64,000 nucleotides of DNA, from contig CM019063.1 of NCBI GenBank assembly GCA_009667805.1, forward strand, positions 61,240,881 through 61,304,880. The letters are read 5' to 3'. Source of the stretch: Leptobrachium leishanense (taxonomy: Eukaryota > Chordata > Amphibia > Anura > Megophryidae). The translations under genes were made by a program, and so were the position numbers. Positions 22,655 to 34,429 of the stretch are shown here, one piece after another (position 1 is the stretch's first letter; every line of letters begins with the position of its first letter). The notes under the pieces are model-generated. The model searched no databases. It worked only from the letters and a program-made list of their open reading frames with translations, and was not told the DNA's origin.

Positions 22655-23789
22655 AAGTTGCTAGAGGGCCAGACCATTATATATAGGGAAACAGGTTGTT
22701 TACCACGACAGTAGAAGTGATTTTTTTTTCTGAAGATATGGGTAAACAATGGGATTTAACAGCCTTTGAACGTGGGATGATTGTTGGCGCTCGGAGCCAT
22801 GGAGCGAGTATCAGCAAAACAGCAGAATTCGTTAAATGTTCAAGAGCAGCTGTTGTTAAAGTGTTTAAAGACTGGACTGTCAGACGAAAATATGGGTCTG
22901 AACGTGCGAATTGTGGCCATCAGCGAATAGTCAATGTTAAGGCAGAACGGAGAGTGGCAAGACTGGTACAAGACAACAGAAGAGCAACAGTGCATCAAAT
23001 TACTGCAGATCTTACTCAGGGATCCTCTGAAATGATCTCTGAACGCACTATTCGCCATACACGGCATCGTATGGGATATGGAAGCCGAAGGCCTGTTCCA
23101 ACACCTTTGCTGTCTGCAGTGAAGAAGATAAAACGTCTCCAATTCGCACAGGAACACAAGGATTGGACAATGGAGCATTGGAAAAAAGTCATGTGGTCCG
23201 ATGAATCACGTTTCCAGTTGCATCATGCAGATGACAGAGAATTTGGCGGAAACAGCATGAAAGCAGCACCCCACATGCATGAGTACAACCCTTCAAGCTG
23301 GTGGGGGCAGTGTTATGGTTTGGGGCCCTTTTAATTCGTGTGGAACAACGTCTGAATAGCACAACATACCAAAGTATCGTTGCTGATCAAGTTCATCCTA
23401 TCACGTTGATGGCGTATCCCAATGAAGATGGCTTCTTCCAACAAGACAATGCGCCCTCATACCACGGTGCTCGTATTGTGCAGGAGTGGTTTCAAGAACA
23501 TGAGGGAGAATTTCCCTTGCTTAGGTGGTCCCCACAATCACCAGATCTCAATCCAATTGAGCATTTGTGGGACGAAGTTGAAAGAGCCATCAGGCAGCTG
23601 GTTCCACAACCATCAAATCTCACAGAACTGGACAGTGCTACTCATCAGGCATGGTGTCAGATACCTCGCATCACCTTTCAACATCTCGTGGATTCAATGC
23701 CAAGAAGAATCGCCGCAGTATTAAAGGCAAAAGGTGGCCCAACCAAGTACTGATGGGGTGATCATAATAATCTGGCCACTCAGTGTATA
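22655..23789 (+). mobile_element. Second Tc1-type transposon family, decayed
   Basis: The right end aatctggccactcagtgta has an imperfect inverted partner near 22660-22680 (tagagggccagaccattat). A transposase pseudogene fills the interior. The family differs from the elements at 15941 and 28992 in termini and protein, and it is visibly older because the reading frame is broken more than once. Confidence 0.75.
22738..23753 (+). pseudogene. Tc1-type transposase, multiple frameshifts
   Basis: From ATG at 22738 the protein begins MGKQWDLTAFERGMIVGARS with a helix-turn-helix (SISKTAEFVKCSRAAVVKV) and a second DNA-binding region (RATVHQITADL). Catalytic residues: D in WSDESRFQL, then after a broken stretch near 23230-23330 D in FFQQDNAPSYHG and E in [13 protein letters not shown], ending GGPTKY. 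At least two frame changes separate the first from the second aspartate, and the usual GGSVMVWG segment lies in a third frame. It is not functional. Confidence 0.85.
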
Positions 23790-24385
23790 ACACACACAAA
23801 CCTTTAAAGTATCTGTCCAGCTTTTAGGAATAATGTTTCCTTTAAGATTAAATTTTCGTGCTTTTTGGAATTTCGGGAAAATGTTCTCTTTCTAATCTTG
23901 TAATTAACAGGGAGGAAGTTGGTATTTAAGCGATACCAAAGCACGCTTTGTAAATGCACGTAATGGTACAGTGGCTTTTTCCTTGTGTAATGGGAGCGAT
24001 TACAGAAAAATGTTTATTTGCAGAGTAGAAATAAAGTCTGCGTTTACTTGCAGGAAATGTTTTTTTGGGGCCTGGTTCAAGGTAAAATGCTGCGTCTACT
24101 TTCTTTCTTTATTTCTTTAAAGAACTTTTAATACCAATTTAAGGAAACATATATGAAAGGATTAAATCATTTAAAAAATTCTGTGTGTTTGTAAAAACCC
24201 TGTAATCAGTTAAATGAATATATTTTTCTTTAATTTCTTACCTCCTGGTAGTGTAAGAATGTGAGATGCTCAGTGGGCATTGCTCTATAATGGCGCAGGT
24301 GGGCTTATTAAATCCTTCTTGATCCACCAGCACTGTGACGCCACGGCAATGTCCATATGCGACTTGGCATTTCCTTGTCATTTAA

Positions 24386-25290
24386 CCCCTTCACTACAAA
24401 TTGGCTTTCCATAAATCCACTGTCTACAGAAACCTCCCTAATGAATATGTTAATGTAGGAAAGCCATATTTGTAGGGATGTGCGTTTCGTTTCGTACCGA
24501 TTCTCACGAAATGGGCTGATTCGGTGCTTTGGATTCGTCCGACGTTCCGAACCGGATCGGCAACGAAATACACACCATCCGAAATATTTCCCGAAACGAA
24601 AACTTTTCGTTACTTCGTATGGACATGAAATTTGTAAAATCACAAGTAATTTTCGCTCTATTCGCGATTTCGGTACCATTTCGGACAACATGTTTTCGTA
24701 TCGTTTCGAGTCCGTTTTGGTTCCGTTGCTGATTTCGTATCGTCGGTCACTTTTTTCACTTGTTCCAGTGCTTTCTTTCTCCATAAATAATATATTTATT
24801 TTAAATATTTAATTAGACTGGGGATTTAGGGAAAAGCTAACAGTACAAGATATTGATATTTTATATGATTAAATAAAGTTGTGCAATGCATATTCATAAG
24901 GACAAAAGGATCTTTCATAAAAAAAGATACGTCCGAAGGAACGAATTGGCAGGATTACCGAAATATCAGAGCATCCAAAATACCATACGCCTAAAGTCAA
25001 AACGAAATGGACCCTTTGAAACGAAGAGAACAGACGATTCGAAAGACCAAAATTCCCCGATTTCACAAAACAAAAATTGATAAGCAACAACGAGCCAAAA
25101 TGAAAAAAATGGGCCGAAACGATCCGAAACAAAACTTTTGAAAAACCAAACGTACCGAAACAAAACAAAAACGCCTGCACATCTCTACATATTTGACAGA
25201 CGAAAAGTGCTGCTACATGTCCATTATAGCTCTGTTTCCTTGAAGGAAAAATGGATCTCAAAGCTTTTAAACCTCTTCTTCACATTACAA
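24386..25290. mobile_element. TTAA-type piggyBac-like MITE, split by a hAT; right end unclear
   Basis: After TTAA (24382-24385) the sequence CCCCTTCACTACAA matches the termini of the elements at 8575 and 3822. An internal hairpin (ggctttcc near 24403 and ggaaagcc near 24458) repeats their style. The hAT at 24473-25187 is inserted in it. The right terminus could not be located, so the end given is approximate. Confidence 0.4.
24473..25187. mobile_element. hAT-type non-autonomous element with exact 8-bp duplication
   Basis: CATATTTG at 24465-24472 and 25188-25195 flanks the element. Ends are TAGGGATGTGC and, from the right, TAGAGATGTGC. Both terminal thirds are rich in cgaaacg / cgtttcg text, so the element has long imperfect inverted arms (for example cgtttcgtttcg on the left and gccgaaacgatccgaaac on the right). 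No transposase was found. A right-end fragment of the same family lies at 7060-7307. Confidence 0.85.
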
Positions 25291-25909
25291 GGGAAAAAAG
25301 TGTATCTGCGCTAGTTTCTATGTATTCCATGTGCAACAAAACACTGAGGTTTTTGTTTGTTTCAATGGCCATTGCAACGTAAGCTCCCTCGCCACTTCAA
25401 GGCACCTCTTTGTAGAGTGAGTACCCAACCAATGTAACCAAAAAGCCGCTCTACTGAGCAGCTCCAAACCCCTCCTGCTGCTTTTCAGCTAAGGAGAGGC
25501 AGAAAGATGGTGGGTTTTATTTATACACGCACCAAACACTTCCCATTTGGGATTAGAAACAAAAACATGGAAAGAGGAACAGCAGCAAAATGACGAACTG
25601 GAGTTACAAGCATAATATATATACAGAAAAAATGGCGTCGCGCCCATAGTCACCGGAGCGGCTGCAACAGCCAGGAGTAACAGCCCAGTTAATGTATAAA
25701 ACATAACAAGGGAAAAAAGTGTCATCTGCGCTAGTTTCTATGTGCTCCATGTGCAACAAAATATTGAGGTTTTTGTTTGTTTAAATGGCCATTGCAACGT
25801 AAGCTCACTCGCCACTTCAAGGCACCTCTTTGTAGAGTGAGTACCTAACCAATGTAACCAAAAAGCCGCTCTACTGAGCAGCTCCAAGCCCCTCCTGCTG
25901 CTTTTCAGC
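25281..25909. repeat. Pair of ~205-bp direct repeats
   Basis: Positions 25281-25487 and 25703-25909 are about 95% identical (both contain gcgctagtttctatg, caatggccattgcaacg-like and ccgctctactgagcagctcc). They are separated by 215 bp of unrelated sequence. They look like an imperfect segmental duplication or short terminal repeats. No TG/CA ends or priming site is evident. Confidence 0.75.
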
Positions 25910-26092
25910 ACATTGTCACATTGACCGTCATGTCTGATGTGTTGAAACTTTGGTGGCACATTCTGGAGCCCATTTTGGTTCGCAATAAATGAAATAACGT
26001 TGTGTTGCTCCAGAACTAGACCATTTAGGTGTTTTAGAAGGTATACTTAATCATGGTAATGAATGTGTTACAAGGGAATAGTTTCATAGTTA

Positions 26093-27088
26093 TGTAGCGC
26101 TGGTTTTAAATTCCCTGTCGTTGTAGTACTTGTTTTTGGCCACCGGAGGGAGACAAGCGCGATGTAAGACACTGAACATTGGGACTACATTTTCCAGCAT
26201 GCTTTGCGGGCGGGAACAGGAAGTGGGTGGGAGAGAGACACTGATATCCGCAGCCTCGTGGAAAGAGCTGGCAGAGCGCGCAGAGGAGTGAGAGGAGCAA
26301 GACGCAAGAGAGCAGAGAGTGATCACGACCAGGCTAGAGCGCAGGTGCGGCCTAGCAGAGCTGGAGATAGGGTTTTTACCTTCTTATTAAACGAAGACCC
26401 AGTGATCCACCGCTAGTAACCCACGCTGATACAAAGTAAGCTGAAGGACGCCGAGTTAGGAGAACCGCAGACGATCTAACAGGGAGTGCAGGCGGTGAGC
26501 TGGACATCTTGTGGCAGATACAGACAAGCAAGACAGCGGATCCGGTGACACAGAGAATCCCAGCCAAAATCGAGCGGAGAGACGTCCTGGGTCGAGCGGA
26601 GCACAGAGTATCTGGCGGATGGGTGAGAGGCCTTCCAGGCCGCTGTAAAATACTAAAGCACGCTGCAGTTTGTTCAAAACCCACAGGGCCCCAATGTGAC
26701 TAGTCAAAGATACCTCATAAATAATTCACTGGCCAGTTGAATATTGTACCCAGGTACCAATACACGCATACACATACATTCCTTGGGACATAACCTGTAC
26801 GGGACTCACACTCCAACCACTAAGGGGGTTAAAAATACTTTTTTTCCTTTTCCTCTGCGCATTTCTCGCATTACAAAATACTGTATTCCTTTTTCGCTGC
26901 GCGTTTCTCGCACTACGAAGTACTGTAAATATATATACGTATACCGTGTTAATCATTATATGCCAGTTTATTCAGTAAACTAAATAATTTATAAAATCCA
27001 CGACGGTGCTGGAGTATATTTATTCCCTAGTGCGGGGAGACTGACCCGAGGTTCAAATTCAGCGGCTCCTCCGCGAGTGAGCGCTACA
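26093..27088. mobile_element. Solo LTR, 4-bp target duplication GTTA
   Basis: GTTA at 26089-26092 and 27089-27092 flanks a 996-bp segment starting TGTAGCGCT and ending AGCGCTACA. This is the TG...CA inverted terminus of a long terminal repeat. No internal coding region is present, so it is a solo LTR left by recombination. An internal duplication of about 40 bp lies at 26850-26928 (tgcgcatttctcgcattac and tgcgcgtttctcgcactac). A 4-bp duplication fits several LTR groups, so I cannot say whether it is an endogenous retrovirus or a retrotransposon. Confidence 0.75.
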
Positions 27089-27092
27089 GTTA

Positions 27093-28991
27093 CATAGGCA
27101 GAAAAAAAGACATGTGTCCAGTGGTGACTCTAGGAACAATATATAGGGGGGACACATAAGATACCGCAGGCAAAACTTGGGGGCATTAATAATTTTCGCC
27201 ACTAAATCATACCACTGAAAAAAAACGAAGTATGTATAAACAAGATTTCAAAATACCAGAGTAAAATAATACGTTTTTGTTGTACTAACATATTTTAGTT
27301 GTCACAGTTTGGTGGTTTTTGGCAACGTCCGCAACTGTTTCAGTGACTCCAATTTTTGCAAAATAGGGAATTCACCATATTTTCAGCAAAATGGATTCCT
27401 CGAAATGTCACGAAAAGCAAAGTATCTAAAGATAAATTGTCCCTTTTAGATTGTAACTTCCATAGTGACCCCTAAAATGCCATACAACCAGAAAATACAA
27501 TAAAAATAATAAAGTGTGGCATGTAGCCTACCCATTAACACCTAAAATCCCATTAATCAAGGGAAAACATGAAACAAATACACTGTGAGGCATGTAGCCT
27601 ACCCAATAAACCCTAAAATGCTGTTAATCAAGGAAAAATAAAATGTATACTGTGAAAATTTTTTAGTTTTTATTTTATTATTTATTTTGCACATGGGGGC
27701 AAGCAATAAGCTAGGGGGGCATCCATTTATGCGCTACACTGCCATTTCATAAGATTGTGCTTGAGATTTCTCTGCTGGTTTACTGTGCTCGTCGCCATTT
27801 TTATGTGATCTACGAGCATGGTTACTGAGCAGTCCCATTTTTCCTATCCTTGGACATATCTACTTATTAAGGGACCCATATCGCTGGATGTTATAGCAGT
27901 CCCTTCTAACTGTAGGTGAATTTTATCTACCAGAGGTACAGCACTGTTTATCCACAGCCAAAATTCTCATTGCCTGTAAAACATGGCCTCCAAGCAAATT
28001 CCTGCTTGTTAAGGTTCCTAATGGCCTCCACATATTTGCTTAATTGTTCTAATGTCCATTTAAATGGGAGCAGGGCCACAGATCGGGACAACCTCCTTCA
28101 TTGTTAAGGTCTTGCAACAAACCATTGCATGAAGCGTGATTTAAGCCCTCAGATTGGCCAATGTTGGCGTAGAGGAACCATTTAATGGTGGGAATGGGCT
28201 TGACGGTAGAGTAAATTCAGTAAAATGCTGACCCGAGGCTACAGTAATCCACTCACAGACTAATTTCTGTCTTGGTCAGATAGCTTAAACACAAATATGG
28301 GTCATTCCCACATTATTAAGGTCATTACTACCTCAATTATAAGCCAGTGGTTTTGGGAAGCTTTTCTCCAGCAGATCCCTTCCCAGGTCAGTGAAAGCCT
28401 TTAAGACATCCTGTTTACGTTTTCTACACATGGTGGGAATTCCTTAACGCGATCTGCAATGTATGGAGATCCACGACTATCCTGCCGTACGATCTCTCTC
28501 CTGGATTTCTTTTCCCACAGCCTACTGGCCGCTGTACTGTACATTACACAGAATGTCTACACGGGACGGGTTTCTAAATATATTCCACTGCTTAAATGTA
28601 TTGGAAGTATATTACTCTTTCTAGATGATCAAGAGTTAAGCGTGCAATATTTTTAGGACAGTTGAAATTTCAGTAATAATATCTAGTCCTATAGGTGTCC
28701 AGTAATGGAGGTCAAAGTTTTGTGTAAATCTAGTCTCCTATTAATCCCGTCCCCATTTGCACAAAGGTCTTGCTGTCTTTTGGGATTGTCTGCAAAATTG
28801 ACTCATGGGTTTGGGGGCTGCACTGCACCAATATTGAGTTATACATACATGCAGGGATGATTCCAAGCTCCAAAATACCTGGGACATGAGCAAAACCCAG
28901 TGGTGTCTCTCACTATGACCTCTTTACGTCCCTTCACTTGCACACGATTTACTAGTTGGCATCTGAGTCCGCTTAAGTTGCCCCATAATTA
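27093..28991. other. No recognised gene
   Basis: The first 600 bases contain repeat-like text: cagtggtgactctaggaaca at 27119 is a possible transposon end, and aatgccatacaaccag / aatcccattaatcaag blocks recur at 27476, 27547 and 27608. The remainder to 28991 is unique-looking and has no identifiable exon. Confidence 0.4.
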
Positions 28992-29295
28992 CAGTTGTGT
29001 TAAAAATTATTCAACCCCCAATGCTGTAAAGGGTTTTAGGGAATTTAGTGTACATTTGTAATTGTATTCAGAATGAAATCCTACAAGGACTTTTTAAAGA
29101 ACCATATGCAACTAAAATGACATCAATTGGTTTTGTAATACAGTAGTAAATGTTTCTTTTGTGAATTCTTCATTGACACAATTATTCAACCCCTTAAAGA
29201 CTACCACTCTGAAGAACAGAGGTTCATTCAAGTGTTTTCAATCTGGTATTGAAAACACCTGTGGATGTCACGGAGCAGCAATAAAGCATAATAAG

Positions 29296-30358
29296 TAGGG
29301 TTGCACCGATACTAGTATCGGTATCGGGGCCAATACTGGGTACTGCAGGAGTACTTTGTACTCGTGCAGTACCCCACGATATTTTTTACGATACCGGAAG
29401 CCGGCATTGAGCCGGCTTGCCGGCATCCGAGGGCCTGCGGCAGCTGTCCGAATGCTCTATCGGCATTCGGACAGCTGCCCCTGGAGCTCTCTGAGATACT
29501 TACCTTCCTGGGCGCCGCCGGGAATGTCTCTGCGCGTGCGCTCGTTGGAAGGACCCCAGCCGCGACCACGTGGGACCATGTGATCACGGCTGGGGTCCTT
29601 CCAACGAGCGCACGCGCGGAGACATTCCCGGCGGTGCCAGGAAGGTAAGTATAAACACACTAAGCAGCTGCAGGGCCTGTCCGAATGCAGATAGAGCATT
29701 CAGACAGGCACTGCAGCTGCTCTCCGCTCATACTTACCTTCCTGGGCGATGCCGGGAAAGTTTCCCCGCGCGCACTCGTTGGAAGGACCCCAGCCGTGAT
29801 CACATGGTCCCACGTGGTCGCGGCTGGGGTCCTTCCAACGAGCGCGTGCGGAGACATTCCCGGCAGCGCCCAGGAAGGTAAGTATAGTTGGGGGTCCATG
29901 AGCTGGGGGGCATACCCATGTGTGAGCTGGGGGGCATACCCATGAGCTGGGGGGCATACCCATGTGTGAGCTGGGGGGCATACCCATGAGCTGGGGGCCA
30001 TAACCATGTGTGAGCTGGGGGGCATAACCATGTGTGAGCTGGGGGGCATAACCATGTGTGAGCTGGGGGGCAATATCCATGTGTGAGCTGGGGGGCAAAT
30101 CCATAAGCTGGGGGGCAATATCCATGTGTGAGCTGGGGCAAATCCATGTGTGAGCTGGGGCAAATCCATGAATATATATATATATATATATCGGGGGGGA
30201 TATACATGTGAGCTGGGGGCATTTTTATATGGTTTGTTCTTATTGGAAAGCGTCACATGACATTGAAGAAAAGTATCGGTACTCGGTATCGGTGAGTACT
30301 TTTAAAAAGTATCGGTACTCGTACTCGGTCTTAAAAAAGTGGTATCGGTGCATCCCTA
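29296..30358. mobile_element. hAT-type element nested in Tc1, exact duplication ATAATAAG
   Basis: ATAATAAG at 29288-29295 and 30359-30366 flanks the insert, and copy 1 of the Tc1 supplies the empty-site sequence (gcataataagcacc). Ends are TAGGGTTGCACCGATAC and, from the right, TAGGGATGCACCGATAC. The interior has two long palindromes (29497-29650 and 29730-29885), each with gaaggtaagtat-type ends and cgctcgttggaaggacccc arms. A minisatellite (29889-30172) follows, then a (TA)n run. It is non-coding. Confidence 0.93.
29889..30172. repeat. Minisatellite inside the nested hAT, period 23-25 bp
   Basis: About a dozen units of gagctggggggcatacccat with alternating tgtgtg or short spacers, shifting to ataacc, atatcc and aaatcc variants rightward. 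It begins just after a gtaagtata motif (29877-29885). Open frames in several registers are artefacts of the repeat. Confidence 0.85.
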
Positions 30359-30438
30359 ATAATAAGCACCAATTAGGCAGCTTTAAAATGACTGTGATAC
30401 TCAGCTCCTTCTAGACATTTAATGGTGTGGTTACAAAC

Positions 30439-31462
30439 ATGGTGAAGTCAAGAGAATGGTCCAGGAAGGCAAGAGAAGAGGTGATTGCTCTTCACAGGAA
30501 GGGCAATGGCTATAAGAAGATTGCAAAGATGTTAAACATACCAAGAGAGACCATAGGAAGCATCATTCGCAAATTCAAGGCAAAGGGCACTGTTGAAACG
30601 CTCCCTGGTCGTGGCAGAAAGAAGATGCTGACTTCGACTGCTGTGCGCTACCTGAAGCGTAGAGTGGAGAAAAGTCCCCGTGTGACTGCTGAGGAACTGA
30701 GAAAAGATTTGTCAGATGTGGGTACTGAAGTTTCAGCGCAGACAATACGGCGCACACTGCGTAATGAAGGCCTCCATGCCAGAACTCCCAGGCGCACCCC
30801 CTTGCTGTCTCCAAAGAATAAGAAGAGTCGACTGCAGTATGCCAAAAGTCATGTGGACAAACCACAGAAGTTTTGGGATAGTGTTCTGTGGACTGATGAA
30901 ACAAATTTAGAACTGTTTGGGCCCATGGATCAACGCTATGTTTGGAGGAGGAAGAACAAGGCCTATGAAGAAAAGAACACCTTGCCTACTGTGAAGCATG
31001 GCGGGGGGGTCAATCATGCTTTGGGGCTGTTTTGGTCCGGCAGGTACAGGGAAGCTTCAGCGTGTGCAAGGTACCATGAATTCTCTTCAGTACCAGGAGA
31101 TATTGGATGACAATGTGATGCAGTCCGTCACAAACCCGAGGCTTGGGAGATGTTGGACCTTTCAACAGGACAATGATCCCAAGCATACCTCCAAGTCCAC
31201 TAGAGCATGGTTGCAGATTAAAGGCTGGAACATTTTGGAGTGGCCATGGCAGTCACCTGACTTAAATCCGATTGAGAACCTCTGGTGGGACTTAAAGAAA
31301 GCAGTTGCAGTGCGCAAGCCTAAGAATGTGACTGAACTGGAGGCTTTTGCCCATGACGAAGGGGCGAAGATACCCGTAGATCGCTGCAAGACACTTGTGT
31401 CAAGCCATGCTTCACGTTTAAAAGCTGTTATAACTGTAAAAGGATGTTGTACTAAGTACTAA
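30439..31462 (+). pseudogene. Tc1-type transposase copy 2, one frameshift
   Basis: The protein is nearly identical to copy 1: MVKSREWSRKAREEVIALHR, the same helix-turn-helix, D in WTDETNLELFG, D in [10 protein letters not shown] and E in [14 protein letters not shown]. The region that is frameshifted in copy 1 is intact here (gggcccatgg, near 30925). A G run at about 31002-31008 has one extra base compared with copy 1, breaking the frame after TVKHGGG. Each copy is therefore disabled by a different single-base change. Confidence 0.9.
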
Positions 31463-32070
31463 GATTGAATGTCACTTGGGGGTTGAATAAAACTGATAAT
31501 GATGTGAGCACAGAAAAGACATTTGTGGTTATTTCATTATAAATGTTATGTTATATTTGTCTGACCTACACGTGCCTCTTTGATTTAATTGTAAGCAAGA
31601 TGACTGAATGATCAAAATCTATGTCAAACTGGCCAAAACACTCAATTTCAGTGGGGGTTGAATAATTTTGAACACAACTGTATGTTCGGGTTTCTAATTC
31701 TGACCGGTTTAAGCCCCTTGTATAATCAGCTACCCACATGTGTCGCTATAACACCTATTGACACATCGCTAATATAAAACTCTCCATCTATCCCATCATG
31801 CTCTACATTCTAAACATTTGGAGAGTGTGGTATATGACTGCCTAACCCACTTTCTTTCGTCCAACTCTCTCCTTGACGCACTGCAAACTGGCTTTAGTCC
31901 CCAAAACGTGGCTGAAACTGCTCTTATTAAGTTCACCAATGACCTTCTCTCTGCTAAAAGAAATGAACTTGACACTATCCTCCTCTTACTCCACCTTTCA
32001 CATGCATCTTCTCCTCCTACAGACCTTCTGCTTTCTCTGTCTTCGTGTCACTGTGCTCTCTTGGATTAAA

Positions 32071-32784
32071 AGGCTTTATTCAGAGAGCACCGAAATATCG
32101 CCGACATTTCGGTGCTCCCTCGTGCCCCGACCCTGCGGTGAATTCAGCATTCTGTAGGGTCCCCGAAGTGCGGGAAAAAGCAGTCGCAAAACTGCCGATT
32201 GGAGAGAAAAAAATGCCGCAAATCCACCAAAATTATCGGATCCGATTCAATAAGCCAGCGTTTTGCGGCTTTTTTTTATTTTTTAAAAAATACTATCTGC
32301 AGGAATTATTGGATATGGTAAATTGACGCAATCCCACTGAACGTATCCAGAAAAATCCGCCGTTCGCCGCACTGACAAGCCGACAAGCGGGGTAGAAAAA
32401 AAGAAACGATTGAAAGTGTCAAAATTGAAATGCTAGTTGAGATTGAACCCCTGTATAAGAAGTGCTGGGTAAGGACGTGTGTGGGTACCTTGATGAATGC
32501 TGCTATACAATGAATGTGTTGACAAAGTCAATCCCCAAAACTCTTACAAAATACAATAAAACAGAAAAAACACACACTCTGACAGCGCAAACCGTGTTCA
32601 CTGAATAGGTTAACCATTGCTTCTTTATGGGGGATTTCACTGCCGTCGAACAGGCACTGTATATGCTGGCAATTTGCCAAAATTTGGCAAACTGCCTGCA
32701 TTATGAACAGCCGAATGGTCACGAAAGTGCACCGTACGAGGAAATCCCAGTTCGGCGCATTTTCGGATCTCTGTGAATAATCCT
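32071..32784. mobile_element. AGGGTTATTCA-family MITE nested in L2
   Basis: Imperfect inverted ends AGGCTTTATTCAGAGAG and, from the right, AGGATTATTCACAGAG bound a 714-bp insert that splits the L2 RT frame between its N-terminal and palm regions. The interior uses family text (cgacatttcggtgctccctcg, gtgaattcagcattctg, gggatttcactgccgtcgaa). Confidence 0.7.
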
Positions 32785-33079
32785 GTAACTCTTATTTCTA
32801 TAATAGGTCCTTTTCTGTGTCCTTTGCTGGCAACACCACCTCCTATCCAATGCTTCTGCCTGTTGGAGTCCCCAAGGATTTATCTTTGGACCTGTAGTCT
32901 TCTCCACCTATACCTCTTCACGGGGTAAACTTCTCAAAAAAGTTGGCTTCAAATATCACCTTCATGCTGATGACACTCAGACCTACCTCTCCACCCCAAC
33001 CTGTCTCCTTTTGTCCTTTTCTTGAGTCAGTGACTGTTTATCTGGCATTTCCACCTGGGTGACCTCCTATCACCTAAAG

Positions 33080-33214
33080 CAGGGGTCTCAAACTCACGGC
33101 CCCCCAGATGTTTTAGCCTACAAGTCCCAGAATGCTTTGAATGCAATATATGGCAAGGGAATCATGGGAGTTGTAGTTCAGAAACATCAGGGGGGCCAGA
33201 GTTTGAGACCCCTG
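33080..33214. mobile_element. 135-bp hAT MITE with exact duplication ACCTAAAG
   Basis: ACCTAAAG at 33072-33079 and 33215-33222 flanks the insert. Ends are CAGGGGTCTCAAACTC and its inverse GAGTTTGAGACCCCTG. The host sequence is the L2 RT segment encoding YHLKNKMSKTEL, restored when the insert is removed. Related copies are at 48577-48712 and 49227-49361, and a fragment at 15605. Confidence 0.92.
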
Positions 33215-34429
33215 ACCTAAAGAATAAGATGTCCAAGACTGAGCTCCTCCTAACCCCCCCAAGTCTACTCCAAACTCTCTTCGATTACTGTTGATGGTGT
33301 TACTATCTCGCTGTCACCTTAGTTCGCTGCCTCTGGGTTACTCTCGTCTGCAGCCTATCCTTCATCCCCACATCCATTCACTCTATCTTCCACAACCACC
33401 TGCACAATATCTCCAAATGTCAGCAACTTCTATGCACCTTATCCACTCCCTTGGAATTTCCTGACTTGACTGTTGCAATAACCTACTAACTGGCCTTCCT
33501 CTCTGCTGACTCTCCACCTTCCAGTCCATCCTAAATGCATCTTCCAGGCTTATCTTCCTTACTTGCTGCTCCTCTCTGCAAGTCCCTTCACTGAATATCC
33601 ATTCATTGTAGAATTAAATTCAGAATCCTCAGCAAATCTACAAAGCCTTTATTGCTAACTGCGCCTCCATACTACCTGTCCTCACTAATCACCCAATATA
33701 CTCCAGTCCGCTCCCTAAGCCCGAACAGCTACCAGTGCTTTTCTTCCTGGATCACCTCTTCCTATGCTAGACCACAGGATTTTTCATGTGTAGATCCCAT
33801 CCTCCGGACCACACTCCTTCGTGCTGTCAGACTTTCCCCCAATCTGCCTTCCTTCGCACCCAACCTATTAACCCATGCATTCCCAACCCAAAAGTTGCCT
33901 CATCTCAAGCTGTAATCACAGCATTCTCAACCTTGCAGTTCTCACCTCCGTTTCTCATCCTTCCACCCATTGATTGTAAGTTCCCACAAGAACAGGGCTC
34001 TCTATCCCTCCTGTATTTGCTTGGCTATCATCTCGGAATAGGTAATATATCTGAAAGACAAGTATACCTATGTGCAGTGCTGCAGAATGTGCTGTCGCTT
34101 TATAAAGTATAATCGTAACAGTAATCATCATCCTCTCCTTGTATCCCCATTTCCCCATCAATGACACCCCATCCCAGCACCATTTCCTATGTTGCCATCT
34201 CTCGGTGCCATAATTTGCATCAACCTTGCCACGTATTGCCTTACCTTGGCCAGACTGACAACACACATTATCGCCATCTTAATTTATCCTCTTCAGTATT
34301 ACCATTTACCTCCGTGACCGACGTCACCAACCACATCTGTCTCCATACCCAGGCAGTGTGACAACAATATCTCCCGAGGATCACAGTTGCCAAGACTCAT
34401 TATGGAAGTTTGTTCATGGAGAGACACTA

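Larger units (their letters stand above)
28992..31680 (+). mobile_element. Tc1-type transposon copy 2, split by a hAT insertion
   Basis: TA at 28990-28991 and 31681-31682 bound the copy. Its ends match those of copy 1 at 15941-17555 with few changes. A hAT element (29296-30358) interrupts the 5' untranslated part between the left terminus and the transposase. Removing it with one 8-bp duplication leaves about 1618 bp, the length of copy 1. Confidence 0.92.
31818..33920 (+). pseudogene. L2 reverse transcriptase remnant
   Basis: Translated pieces match the RT of the minus-strand L2 at 10572-11551, for example [12 protein letters not shown] against [25 protein letters not shown] against [13 protein letters not shown], and YYLSSLITQYTPVRSL against HYLSSLITKYTPARSL. 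The catalytic tyrosine is H in this copy. Stops and shifts are frequent. It is much older than the CR1 fragment at 20447. Confidence 0.75.
31785..34115 (+). mobile_element. L2-type LINE, decayed, split by two MITEs
   Basis: Three exposed pieces follow each other in one element: 31785-32070 (RT N-terminal part, LESVVYDCLTHFL-like and TGFSPQNVAETALIK), 32785-33079 ([16 protein letters not shown] in place of GVPQG, and [11 protein letters not shown] in place of YADDTQ), and 33223-34115 (C-terminal part, then the 3' UTR with gattgtaagttccc and cgctttataaagtata). The MITEs at 32071-32784 and 33080-33214 separate the pieces. Confidence 0.75.

Noticed and set aside
29364..30256. Several 100-200 codon open frames on both strands
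   Set aside because: They fall in the palindromes and minisatellite of the hAT element and share no known domain.
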